Shown: one piece after another, positions 1 to 5,745 of the stretch
Numbering within the stretch: position 1 is the stretch's first letter
Layout: every line of letters begins with the position of its first letter
Assembly (NCBI GenBank): GCA_002418865.1
Contig: DIEY01000050.1
Location: 1 to 7,397 of the forward strand
Length of the DNA stretch: 7,397 nt
Direction of reading: 5' to 3'
Source: Bacteroidales bacterium UBA5762
GTDB taxonomy: Bacteria; Bacteroidota; Bacteroidia; Bacteroidales; TTA-H9
The notes under the pieces: generated by a model
Told to the model about the DNA's origin: nothing
Database searches by the model: none
What the model saw: the letters and a program-made list of their open reading frames with translations, nothing else
Made by a program: the position numbers and the translations under genes

Positions 1-603
1 AAAGGTTACACCCTCTTGTTAGGTGCTCTTGCAAGCATCACCTTATCGGGAATTCCTGTTCATTATTATCGTGGCAATCATGATATGTGGACTTTTAATT
101 ACTTCGAAGAAGAGTTGGGATTCATTATGCATCGAAAGCCTGAAATCGTTTTGTTGAATGGGAAGAAGTTTTATCTGGCTCATGGCGACGGCCTGGGCCC
201 AGGAGATCGTGGATATAAGTTCATTAAAAAAGTTTTCGAGAACAAGATAAACCAATGGTTGTTCAGACAATTACATCCTGATTGGGGAATTCTGTTGGCT
301 CAATTTTGGTCGGGCAAAAGTCGATATGCTAATCTCGAAAGAGAATCCAAAGAGCGTGAAAATGGAAAATACGATGATCAACAATGGCTACTGAATGAAC
401 CTCTTCCTCGATACGCTTTGCAAATTTTACAACAAATACCAGATATACGCTATTTTGTTTTCGGACATTGGCATATGCCTATAAAGCTCCAACTCACCGA
501 CAATTGTTCCTATTTCAATATTGGCGACTGGATTACGCATTTTAGCTATCTTACGTTCGATGGCTCGGTGGTGGAAGCAAAAACATGGAAACCAAACCTT
601 TGA
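1..603 (+). CDS. lpxH: UDP-2,3-diacylglucosamine diphosphatase (LpxH-type), C-terminal part
   Basis: This is a calcineurin-like metallophosphoesterase whose frame is open from base 1, so the start lies before the window. About 200 codons are present; the family usually has about 240-260, so roughly the first 50 residues, including the DxH metal motif, are missing. Visible metal-site motifs are GNHD (73-84), AHGD (178-189) and FGHWH (460-474). The stretches GDGLGPGDRGYKFIKKVF and LFRQLHPDWG are typical of the Bacteroidota form. In this family the enzyme hydrolyses UDP-2,3-diacylglucosamine to lipid X and UMP, the fourth step of lipid A synthesis, at the inner face of the cytoplasmic membrane. 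The in-frame TTG at 16 and later ATGs are internal codons, not starts. The gene ends with TGA, and the next gene has its own promoter. Assignment to LpxH rather than another phosphoesterase rests on overall similarity recalled from the family. Confidence 0.85.
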   Translation, partial: KGYTLLLGALASITLSGIPVHYYRGNHDMWTFNYFEEELGFIMHRKPEIVLLNGKKFYLAHGDGLGPGDRGYKFIKKVFENKINQWLFRQLHPDWGILLAQFWSGKSRYANLERESKERENGKYDDQQWLLNEPLPRYALQILQQIPDIRYFVFGHWHMPIKLQLTDNCSYFNIGDWITHFSYLTFDGSVVEAKTWKPNL

Positions 604-681
604 ATAAACATAATAAATATGTTTTCTCGCCTCAACCCTCAAAGAGCTTTCATAAAAAGTGTAGTAAATCATTAGCTTTTT

Positions 682-689
682 TATCTTTG
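682..689 (+). promoter_or_regulatory. Bacteroidota-type promoter -7 element for the dipeptidase cluster
   Basis: TATCTTTG exactly matches the Bacteroidota primary sigma factor -7 consensus TAnnTTTG and is followed by GCATACG, a common context for it. The -33 position, 19 bases upstream, reads GTGT and is a poor match to TTTG. Transcription would start near 695-697, leaving an untranslated leader of about 50 bases before the ATG at 745. It is the only good match in this gap between two same-strand genes. Confidence 0.6.
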
Positions 690-713
690 CATACGATACT
701 AACAAAAAAACCA

Positions 714-730
714 TGACGGCTTAAGCGTCA
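714..730 (+). other. Short stem-loop in the leader of the dipeptidase mRNA
   Basis: TGACG (714-718) pairs with CGTCA (726-730) around a seven-base loop, GCTTAAG. It lies between the predicted transcription start and the ATG at 745. No T-run follows, so it is not an intrinsic terminator. It could protect the 5' end of the mRNA or be chance; nothing in the sequence decides. Confidence 0.25.
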
Positions 731-744
731 TCGAAAAATATAAT

Positions 745-2118
745 ATGGAAGATATTACAACTTACTTACAAAAAAATTCTAATCAAATATTAGAAGAATT
801 ATTTGGACTTCTGAGGATCCCATCTATTAGCAGCCTGAGTGAGCATAAAGACGATATGTATCGCGCAGCCGAGTATTACAAAAACGCTCTTTTAAAAGCC
901 GGCTTGGATAAGGCCGAAATTTTCGATACACCTGGACATCCTGTAGTTTATGCTGAGAAGATCTTATCATCAGGTTTTCCTACTGTATTGGTATATGCTC
1001 ATTACGATGTAATGCCTGTAGATCCTATTGAGTTATGGGAATCGTCTCCTTTCGAGCCTGAAATAAGAGAAGGAAAAATTTATGCACGTGGGGCTGATGA
1101 TGATAAAGGACAGGGATTTATGCACGTAAAAGCCATCGAATATCTTATAAATTCTCACCAATTAGAATGCAATGTAAAATTTATGATAGAGGGTGAAGAA
1201 GAAATTGGTTCGCAACATTTAGAAGACTTTTGCCGAGCCCATAAAGATATGCTTACGGCAGATATTATTTTGCTTTCGGATACTACAATGATTGCTTTTG
1301 ATACACCATCTATAACTGTTGGTTTGAGGGGCCTTGCTTACTTGGAGGTTGAGGTTACTGGGCCAAATCGTGATTTGCATTCTGGACTTTATGGAGGAAT
1401 CGTACAAAATCCCATTCATGTTTTAGCCAGATTATTAGCCAGCCTTCACGATGACAATGGCCATATAACGATTCCGGGATTTTACGACGACATAAGGGAA
1501 ATGAGCGAAGAAGAACGCGAAGAGTTAAATCGCGCTCCTTTCGATGAGGAAGCTTACAAAAAATCTTTAGAAATTGAACGTCTTTGGGGTGAAAGTGGAT
1601 TTACACCTGTAGAGCGTATTGGAATAAGACCATCACTTGATGTTTGTGGAATATGGGGAGGTTATACAGGAGAAGGTTCGAAAACCATACTGCCGTCTAA
1701 AGCCTCGGCTAAAGTCTCCATGCGTTTGGTGCCCAATCAAGATCCTGAAAAAATTGCCCATTTATTCGAAAACTATCTGCATAAAATTGCTCCCGATACT
1801 GTGAGATTAAAAGTAACCGCATTACATGGTGGTTATCCATATATCGCCCCCACTAACATTCCAGCATATAAGGCAGCACGAAAAGCCTATTTAAAAACCT
1901 TTGGCAAATATCCAATTCCGACACGTAGCGGAGGCTCTATTCCCATCGTCAATACTTTCGATAAAGTGTTGGGAATAAAATCATTACTCTTAGGATTTGG
2001 CCTTGAATCGGACGCTATTCATTCACCCAACGAAAATTTCCTTCTGAAAAACTTCTTCAAGGGAATTGAAACTATCTCTGAATTCTATCTTCAATTCTCT
2101 CATATTACGAAAGATTAA
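745..2118 (+). CDS. M20 family dinuclear-zinc dipeptidase (CNDP-like)
   Basis: A 457-residue cytosolic metallopeptidase of the M20/M25/M40 family, close in layout to carnosine/Cys-Gly dipeptidases. It should hydrolyse dipeptides or short peptides; the exact substrate cannot be read from sequence. All expected active-site residues are visible: H86 and D88 (HYDVMP), bridging D119 (RGADDDKG), catalytic base E152 and metal ligand E153 (EGEEEIGS), D179 (LLSDT) and H426 (IHSPNE). H212 in RDLHSG matches the histidine that, in this family, reaches into the partner subunit's active site, and it marks the start of the dimerisation/lid domain (about 205-320). Length is normal and there is no signal peptide. 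The ATG at 745 follows an A-rich stretch without a Shine-Dalgarno, normal for the phylum. It is the first gene of a probable three-gene operon, with only 3 bases to the next ATG. Confidence 0.93.
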   Translation: MEDITTYLQKNSNQILEELFGLLRIPSISSLSEHKDDMYRAAEYYKNALLKAGLDKAEIFDTPGHPVVYAEKILSSGFPTVLVYAHYDVMPVDPIELWESSPFEPEIREGKIYARGADDDKGQGFMHVKAIEYLINSHQLECNVKFMIEGEEEIGSQHLEDFCRAHKDMLTADIILLSDTTMIAFDTPSITVGLRGLAYLEVEVTGPNRDLHSGLYGGIVQNPIHVLARLLASLHDDNGHITIPGFYDDIREMSEEEREELNRAPFDEEAYKKSLEIERLWGESGFTPVERIGIRPSLDVCGIWGGYTGEGSKTILPSKASAKVSMRLVPNQDPEKIAHLFENYLHKIAPDTVRLKVTALHGGYPYIAPTNIPAYKAARKAYLKTFGKYPIPTRSGGSIPIVNTFDKVLGIKSLLLGFGLESDAIHSPNENFLLKNFFKGIETISEFYLQFSHITKD

Positions 2119-2121
2119 TAC

Positions 2122-2583
2122 ATGGAATCAGACGACAATTTCGAAGATAAAATTGAAAAACTCATACGCTTGTTCAAAAAGCTGAAGGAACAAGCCAATC
2201 CAGAAACTATTGCTGGTTTCGATCCTTTTATGATGAGCCAGCTCGATTTCCTTATCAACAATTTCGAAAGGATGAAATACGACCCACAGGCTCGTAATAT
2301 CTTTCAACAGATGGGAAAACCCTTCGAAGATATGTTGAATCTGTTTATCAAGAATCTTTCCGAACAATTAGGAGAACCCATAGAAACGCCCGAAAAACCG
2401 AAAAAAGAAACTTTACTTCAGCCTTTGCCCGAAGAAGAAAAACCCACTATTGGTTCGCTTACCCGACGACTGGTACAAATCGATAAACTTCTATCCGAAG
2501 GTAATCTTTCTCAAGAAGAAGAAGACCAACTTCTGGACGAAAGAATTAAGATTATGAAAAAACTAAATCCAGAAGATGAATAA
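2122..2583 (+). CDS. Small acidic protein of unknown function
   Basis: I do not recognise a named family for this 153-residue protein. It has no signal peptide or membrane segment and is highly charged and acidic. The N-terminal half (about 5-85) looks helical with amphipathic stretches (KLIRLFKKLKEQ, MSQLDFLINNFERM). A proline/glutamate/lysine-rich linker (about 86-108) follows. The C-terminal part (about 109-150; LTRRLVQIDKLLSEG, then a run of acidic residues and DERIKIMKKL) could form a helical hairpin or short coiled coil. The start lies three bases after the dipeptidase stop, which strongly suggests co-transcription and possibly translational coupling. Base use and stop context match its neighbours, so it appears to be a real cytosolic gene. 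Any function would be a guess. Confidence 0.75.
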   Translation: MESDDNFEDKIEKLIRLFKKLKEQANPETIAGFDPFMMSQLDFLINNFERMKYDPQARNIFQQMGKPFEDMLNLFIKNLSEQLGEPIETPEKPKKETLLQPLPEEEKPTIGSLTRRLVQIDKLLSEGNLSQEEEDQLLDERIKIMKKLNPEDE

Positions 2584-2609
2584 ATACAATCTTCACATTT
2601 GACATTCAA

Positions 2610-3179
2610 ATGGCTCTTAAACGAATTTTTATAGCCGTCGATTATCAACCCGACTCAGATTTTCTCGATTATTTTTCTTTCTTGCGCCGAGAATTAAGAA
2701 ATGAAGACATCAAATGGTCGTCCACCCAAAATTTTCATATTACACTAAAATTTTTCGGAGATACTCCCGAAGACCAAATATCTTCTATTATCCATCCATT
2801 AGATGGAATAACTAAAAAACACAGTTCGTTTCAGATTCAACCTGGTCATTTAGGCGTTTTTGGAGACTTCAAACAAGCACGTGTGCTATGGTTAGGCATA
2901 AATGAAACCAGTGGAACTCTCGAAAGTTTAGCTCATGCGATTGCGCAAGCTTTCCCATCAGCGCCATCAGATAAAAACAATTCATTCACACCTCATCTTA
3001 CTTTGGGTCGTCCTAAATTTATTCGTCAGCCCAATTTGCTGAAAACACTTGTCGAATCAAGTGTCGAACAAGTTTTCAATCCTTTTACTATACGTGAAGT
3101 ATTGCTGATATGGAGCACACTCACGCCTTTAGGCCCTCAATATAAAACTCTCAAAAGCTTTCCTTTACAATCTGCATAA
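2610..3179 (+). CDS. thpR: RNA 2',3'-cyclic phosphodiesterase (2H family, ThpR/LigT)
   Basis: A 189-residue protein of the 2H phosphoesterase superfamily, which hydrolyses 2',3'-cyclic phosphate ends of RNA and in vitro can join 2'-5' RNA ends. Both catalytic HxTL signatures are present: HITLKFFG (H43, T45) and HLTLGRPK (H129, T131). The LKFFGDT and FTPHLTLGR contexts and the opening KRIFIAVDY are typical of bacterial ThpR, and the length is normal. It is probably a soluble cytoplasmic protein. It starts 26 bases after the preceding stop, so it is likely the last gene of the dipeptidase cluster. It converges with the DUF6249-like gene, with 18 bases between stops. Its physiological substrate is not well defined in bacteria; tRNA halves and other RNA cleavage products are candidates from family knowledge. 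Confidence 0.9.
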   Translation: MALKRIFIAVDYQPDSDFLDYFSFLRRELRNEDIKWSSTQNFHITLKFFGDTPEDQISSIIHPLDGITKKHSSFQIQPGHLGVFGDFKQARVLWLGINETSGTLESLAHAIAQAFPSAPSDKNNSFTPHLTLGRPKFIRQPNLLKTLVESSVEQVFNPFTIREVLLIWSTLTPLGPQYKTLKSFPLQSA

Positions 3180-3197
3180 CTAAGATAACCTTAGGAG

Positions 3198-3536
3198 CTA
3201 ATCTTCGTTCTTATTGAGGCGATTTTCATTCTTTGTGAGATAATATCCCAAAACAAAAGCAATACCTGTAAAAATAGACACCATAGAAACATAAGCCACC
3301 CATTCTTCGAGCCAATGCAGTGAACTAAAAACATCACCCAATAAAAAACCTAGGGCTATACCAATAAAAATAAGTCCCAATCGCAATTGATGCACACTCG
3401 AATTGTCTATATTACTTAGTGAGGGATCCATTCCTCGCTGGATCATCGCCATACGTTCTTTCTGCTTTAATGCTAAATATACAATGGCTACCACCATTGC
3501 AAAAAATCCTAAGGGAATCAAAATTTCACCATTCAT
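3198..3536 (-). CDS. Small DUF6249-like membrane protein
   Basis: A 112-residue protein with three predicted membrane segments, at about 5-23 (LIPLGFFAMVVAIVYLAL), 51-68 (LRLGLIFIGIALGFLLGD) and 79-100 (ending ...GIAFVLGYYL). A charged loop between the first two carries KQKERMAMIQRGMDPS. The LGFFAMVVAIVYL...KERMAMIQRGMDPS pattern resembles the DUF6249 family, recalled as often lying beside ECF sigma genes in Bacteroidota. The C-terminus is short, hydrophilic and asparagine-rich. It ends with TAG and is transcribed away from the sigma gene across a 151-base shared control region. Function is unknown; location beside a sigma/anti-sigma pair suggests a part in the same membrane-signalling module or being one of its targets. 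Confidence 0.8.
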   Translation of the reverse strand: MNGEILIPLGFFAMVVAIVYLALKQKERMAMIQRGMDPSLSNIDNSSVHQLRLGLIFIGIALGFLLGDVFSSLHWLEEWVAYVSMVSIFTGIAFVLGYYLTKNENRLNKNED

Positions 3537-3580
3537 TTTTTAAAGTTTTAGAGAAATTTTTCTTTTACTGTTATTTTTTT

Positions 3581-3678
3581 GACGCCGAGAAAACAAAGCG
3601 GTTACAACCCAAGCACCAAAATATTACATTTTTGAAAATTTCCATTTACATTTGTAACCAACCCGAACGATAGGCGTC
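3581..3678. repeat. Symmetric nested inverted repeat in the divergent promoter region
   Basis: GACGCC (3581-3586) and GGTTACAA (3600-3607) are mirrored exactly by TTGTAACC (3652-3659) and GGCGTC (3673-3678). The gap between outer and inner arm is 13 bases on both sides, and the central spacer is 44 bases. The right inner arm overlaps the -7 element of the sigma gene. The 13-base gaps are not themselves complementary, so this is better described as spaced protein-binding half-sites than as one hairpin. It may be an operator shared by the two divergent genes, or a coincidence in A/T-rich DNA. Confidence 0.4.
3647..3654 (+). promoter_or_regulatory. Candidate -7 promoter element for the ECF sigma gene
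   Basis: TACATTTG matches the Bacteroidota TAnnTTTG consensus and lies 33 bases before the ATG at 3688. Nineteen bases upstream is TTAC, only half of a TTTG -33 box, so recognition may need help or may involve another sigma factor. It is embedded in the right arm of the inverted repeat, which would fit control by a bound regulator. No exact equivalent for the divergent gene is visible on the minus strand; a near match (TATTTTG, one base short) overlaps 3617-3623. Confidence 0.5.
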
Positions 3679-3687
3679 GAATATCTG

Positions 3688-4260
3688 ATGGCAGAAACTA
3701 ATGATCAAATATTAATACAACGCACATTACAAGGCGATCAAAATGCTTTTGCTCAATTAGTCGAAAAATACAAACAACCGGCTTTTGGCATTGCTTACCA
3801 AATTACAGCCAATCGTGAAGACGCAGAAGAAATTGCCATGGACGCATTCGTAAAGGCTTATCAAGCCCTCAATACATTCAAATTCGAATCGAAATTCAGT
3901 ACATAGCTTTACAGAATTGTCTACAACACGGCTATCTCCAAAAAAAGAAAGAAAAAACTGGAATTTGTTGCTATGGATGAACATTTCACCGAGAATTATT
4001 CAGAAGACGATTTTACTGAAGGACTACAAAAACTTGATAACACCGAAATGATAGAACTGATTCAACGCGTGATGAAATCATTGCCGGGTGAAGACGCCGC
4101 CCTGATGGATCTTTTCTACCATCAACAGTTAAGCATAGAAGAAATTAGCCATATTACTTCATTATCGGTTTCAAATGTAAAAGTAAAACTTCATCGTATC
4201 CGTAAACGTATTTTTGCGGCAATACAGCTTCTTCTCAAACCATCCACTCTTATTATATAG
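3688..4260 (+). pseudogene. ECF RNA polymerase sigma factor interrupted by an in-frame TAG
   Basis: The restored frame has 190 codons and is a complete ECF (sigma-70 group 4) factor. Region 2 spans about residues 10-85 (QNAFAQLVEKYKQPAFGIAYQI, REDAEEIAMDAFVKAYQAL, then FKFESKFST*LYRIVYN), and region 4 about 120-178 (MKSLPGEDAALMDLFYHQQ, LSIEEISHITSLSVSNVKVKLHRIRKRI). Codon 73 (3904-3906) is TAG, where the family has tryptophan in FSTWLYRI; TGG to TAG is one base change. The break lies in the core- and -10-binding part of region 2, so neither fragment should work as a sigma factor. Translation could restart at the ATG at 3973, giving a 95-residue region-4 fragment. No other lesion is seen, and the gene ends in its own TAG. 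It may be a recent null allele, a read-through gene (TAG followed by C) or a sequencing error. An operon partner follows 20 bases downstream. Confidence 0.85.
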
Positions 4261-4280
4261 AAACATAAAAATTTAATATC

Positions 4281-4709
4281 ATGAATATAGATGCTCATCA
4301 GTCAGATAACTTAATTAGAGAAGTGTTCAAAAACATACCTACCGAAAATCCTTCAGCCAACTTCACGTCTAAAGTGATGGATAGAATAGAAAAAGTAAAC
4401 ATAGAGCAAACTTCAATATATTCTAATTTCAATTTGGGTTTTCGCACCCTGCTCGCTTTGGCATTAACAGTCGGCTTCTTTGCCTTACTTATAGTTACAA
4501 GCGATTTTAGTTTCATGGATTCTCTCTCACAAATGATTTATCAATTAAAATTCCATTTTAACGAGCTAATGCAATCTTTTGGATTCTTGAGCAGCACAAA
4601 CAACCTATCGCTCATCATTGGTATTGTTTTGCTTTCGGGGGGTGCACTCATGGTGTTTTCACATGGTGTGAACAAAAAGAGTCATTCCTCTAACTTAGGT
4701 TTTTTCTGA
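4281..4709 (+). CDS. Probable membrane anti-sigma or sigma-partner protein
   Basis: A 142-residue protein encoded 20 bases after the ECF sigma gene, almost certainly in its operon. The cytoplasmic N-terminus (1-51) contains PSANFTSKVMDRIEKV, which resembles the short P-x-x-F-T-x-K-V-M-x-x-I motif near the N-terminus of Bacteroidota anti-sigma-like proteins. Two membrane segments follow, at about 54-73 (RTLLALALTVGFFALLIVTS) and 108-126 (NLSLIIGIVLLSGGALMVF). They flank a roughly 35-residue loop that is probably periplasmic (SFMDSLSQMIYQLKFHFNELMQSFG). The tail is short and basic to serine-rich. No zinc-binding HxxxCxxC anti-sigma motif is present. The role (holding the sigma factor at the membrane until a signal arrives) is inferred mainly from position and topology. 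If the sigma factor is truly broken, this gene may have lost its partner. Confidence 0.65.
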   Translation: MNIDAHQSDNLIREVFKNIPTENPSANFTSKVMDRIEKVNIEQTSIYSNFNLGFRTLLALALTVGFFALLIVTSDFSFMDSLSQMIYQLKFHFNELMQSFGFLSSTNNLSLIIGIVLLSGGALMVFSHGVNKKSHSSNLGFF

Positions 4710-4750
4710 GTTTGTAAGCACACAAATTATAAATAATGAAACATTTGAAT

Positions 4751-4781
4751 GAAATACCTTCGTATTTTGGAATTTTTTTTT
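4751..4781 (+). terminator. Candidate intrinsic terminator after the sigma operon
   Basis: AAATAC (4752-4757) pairs with GTATTT (4762-4767) around a CTTC loop, with a possible G-T pair extending the stem at 4751/4768. GGAA and then nine T residues (4773-4781) follow. The stem is A/T-rich and so weak, but the tight loop and long T-tract, 42 bases after the anti-sigma stop, fit a terminator that separates this operon from the flavodoxin gene. Confidence 0.45.
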
Positions 4782-4853
4782 GAAAATTTGCTTCTTCAAG
4801 CCTAATTGAGTTTAATGAATAAAAAATATCATATAATTTAATTCCATAGAAAC

Positions 4854-5369
4854 ATGAAAAAGATTCTTGTAACTTACTGGCCACAAGGCGGGAATGTGGA
4901 GACATGTGCGCACAAGGTAAAATCGGCCTTGGGTGGAGACAGTGTACTAAAACCGCTGGAAAACATTACAAATGATGATCTTCAACAAGCCGATGTCATA
5001 ATTGCCGGCTGTTCTACCGTTGGAGCGGAGACTTGGAGAGAAACCATGGGCAATAACCAATGGAATAAGTTTTTTGCCAATTTAGATAAAAAGCTCATCT
5101 TTAATAAGAAAGTTGCCATTTTTGGGTTGGGCGATCAGGTCTCATATGCTGATCATTTTGTCGATTTCATGGCTCAACTGAAAGAAGAATTTCAGAAATC
5201 CGGTGCGCACATCATTGGGAAATGGCCTGTAAAAGGTTATAACTTCAAGGAATCGGAAGCAGTGGAAGGTGGTTATTTTGTAGGACTGGCACTCGACGAA
5301 GATTGGCAAACCGAATTTACCGATACAAGAATTAAAGAATGGGTGAATCAAATCTTGAGTGAAATATAA
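4854..5369 (+). CDS. Flavodoxin-like protein with altered FMN phosphate loop
   Basis: A 171-residue cytosolic protein with the flavodoxin fold and the length of a long-chain flavodoxin. Recognisable family blocks are VIIAGCSTVG (48-57), VAIFGLGDQVSYADHFVDFM (87-106, with Y98 at the usual flavin-stacking tyrosine), GKWPVKGYNF (122-131) and VGLALDEDWQTEFTDTRIKEWV (143-164). These match the C-terminal half of classical flavodoxins closely. The phosphate loop is different: where flavodoxins have S/T-x-T-G-N-T, residues 10-15 are PQGGNV, so all three hydroxyl residues are lost. The first aromatic loop is also changed and longer (ETWRETMGNNQW, 59-70). It may bind FMN differently, bind another ligand, or serve a specialised electron-transfer partner. 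It is probably monocistronic: 144 bases upstream, convergent gene downstream. No exact TAnnTTTG box was found upstream. Confidence 0.85.
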   Translation: MKKILVTYWPQGGNVETCAHKVKSALGGDSVLKPLENITNDDLQQADVIIAGCSTVGAETWRETMGNNQWNKFFANLDKKLIFNKKVAIFGLGDQVSYADHFVDFMAQLKEEFQKSGAHIIGKWPVKGYNFKESEAVEGGYFVGLALDEDWQTEFTDTRIKEWVNQILSEI

Positions 5370-5392
5370 GGCTCTTCTTAAGTACGTCACTG

Positions 5393-5406
5393 AATTGATA
5401 TCAATT
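5393..5406. repeat. 14-base perfect palindrome
   Basis: AATTGATATCAATT is its own reverse complement and lies 24 bases after the flavodoxin stop. It has no loop, so it would not make a good RNA hairpin; in DNA it could be a dimeric protein-binding site. A/T-rich palindromes of this size also arise by chance. Confidence 0.35.
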
Positions 5407-5461
5407 TGAGTTATTCAAAACAAGTATTGATAAAATAAAGCCCTGAGAACTCAATTTTTTT
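5406..5461 (+). terminator. Candidate terminator downstream of the flavodoxin gene
   Basis: TTGAGTT (5406-5412) pairs with AACTCAA (5448-5454), and seven T residues follow immediately (5455-5461). The T-tract position is right, but the 35-base loop is long and the stem modest, so this is a weak call. Confidence 0.35.
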
Positions 5462-5678
5462 GCAATTTCTCGCCGAAAATAGAGCGAATCCTCAATTTAT
5501 ATTTTCCCCTCTCTAAAACTCAGATTTCTATTGATCAGCATACAAGTATTCTTTAAAAAACCAAGAAAGAAACCGACTATACCAGATGATTGCTCCAAAT
5601 TCAACATCTTGTTATATGGTATAAAAAACACAACTGCTAAAGTTGAGCTATAAAAAAAGAGAAATCAGTTTTCGATTG

Positions 5679-5714
5679 AAAAAAATCCCCGGTTCGTTCA
5701 TCATGACACCGGGG
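5679..5714 (-). terminator. Strong intrinsic terminator of the T9SS repeat-protein gene
   Basis: CCCCGGT (5687-5693) and ACCGGGG (5708-5714) form a seven-pair, G/C-rich stem with a 14-base loop that can close further. Reading the minus strand, the stem is followed by one A and seven T residues (A7 at 5679-5685 on the plus strand). It lies 32 bases beyond the stop at 5746-5748, in the right orientation for that gene. Confidence 0.9.
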
Positions 5715-5745
5715 AAGAGAAAAGTCAATTATTTTCACCAATTAA

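Larger units (their letters stand above)
5370..5745. other. Gene-free convergent intergenic region (376 bases)
   Basis: No credible coding frame is seen on either strand between the flavodoxin and repeat-protein stops. It holds a 14-base perfect palindrome (5393-5406), a candidate forward terminator (5406-5461) and a strong minus-strand terminator (5679-5714). A small hairpin, CAACT (5631-5635) with AGTTG (5641-5645), is followed on the minus strand by TG and six T residues and could act as a back-up terminator. The 9-mer ACAAGTATT occurs twice (5420-5428 and 5542-5550), which is probably chance. The rest is A/T-rich with nothing I can name. Confidence 0.6.

Noticed and set aside
3180..3194. 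Hairpin CTAAG/CTTAG in the 18-base gap between convergent stops as a bidirectional terminator
   Set aside because: The stem is only five pairs and neither strand has a T-run after it; too weak to list as a terminator.
3419..3673. 84-residue plus-strand open frame across the divergent region
   Set aside because: It overlaps the start of the DUF6249-like gene on the other strand and the sigma promoter, and the protein has no family features.
3904..3906. TAG reassigned to an amino acid in this genome
   Set aside because: TAG ends the sigma gene itself (4258-4260) and the minus-strand gene at 3198-3200, both at sensible protein ends, and TAA and TGA also end genes here.
4744..4769. TTTG ... TATTTTG as a promoter for the flavodoxin gene
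   Set aside because: The spacer is 15 rather than about 19 bases, the -7 box is one base short, and the stretch overlaps the candidate terminator hairpin.
5420..5550. Direct repeat ACAAGTATT (two copies) as an att or insertion footprint
   Set aside because: Only nine bases, A/T-rich, with no transposase, integrase or inverted ends nearby; chance is the simpler reading.
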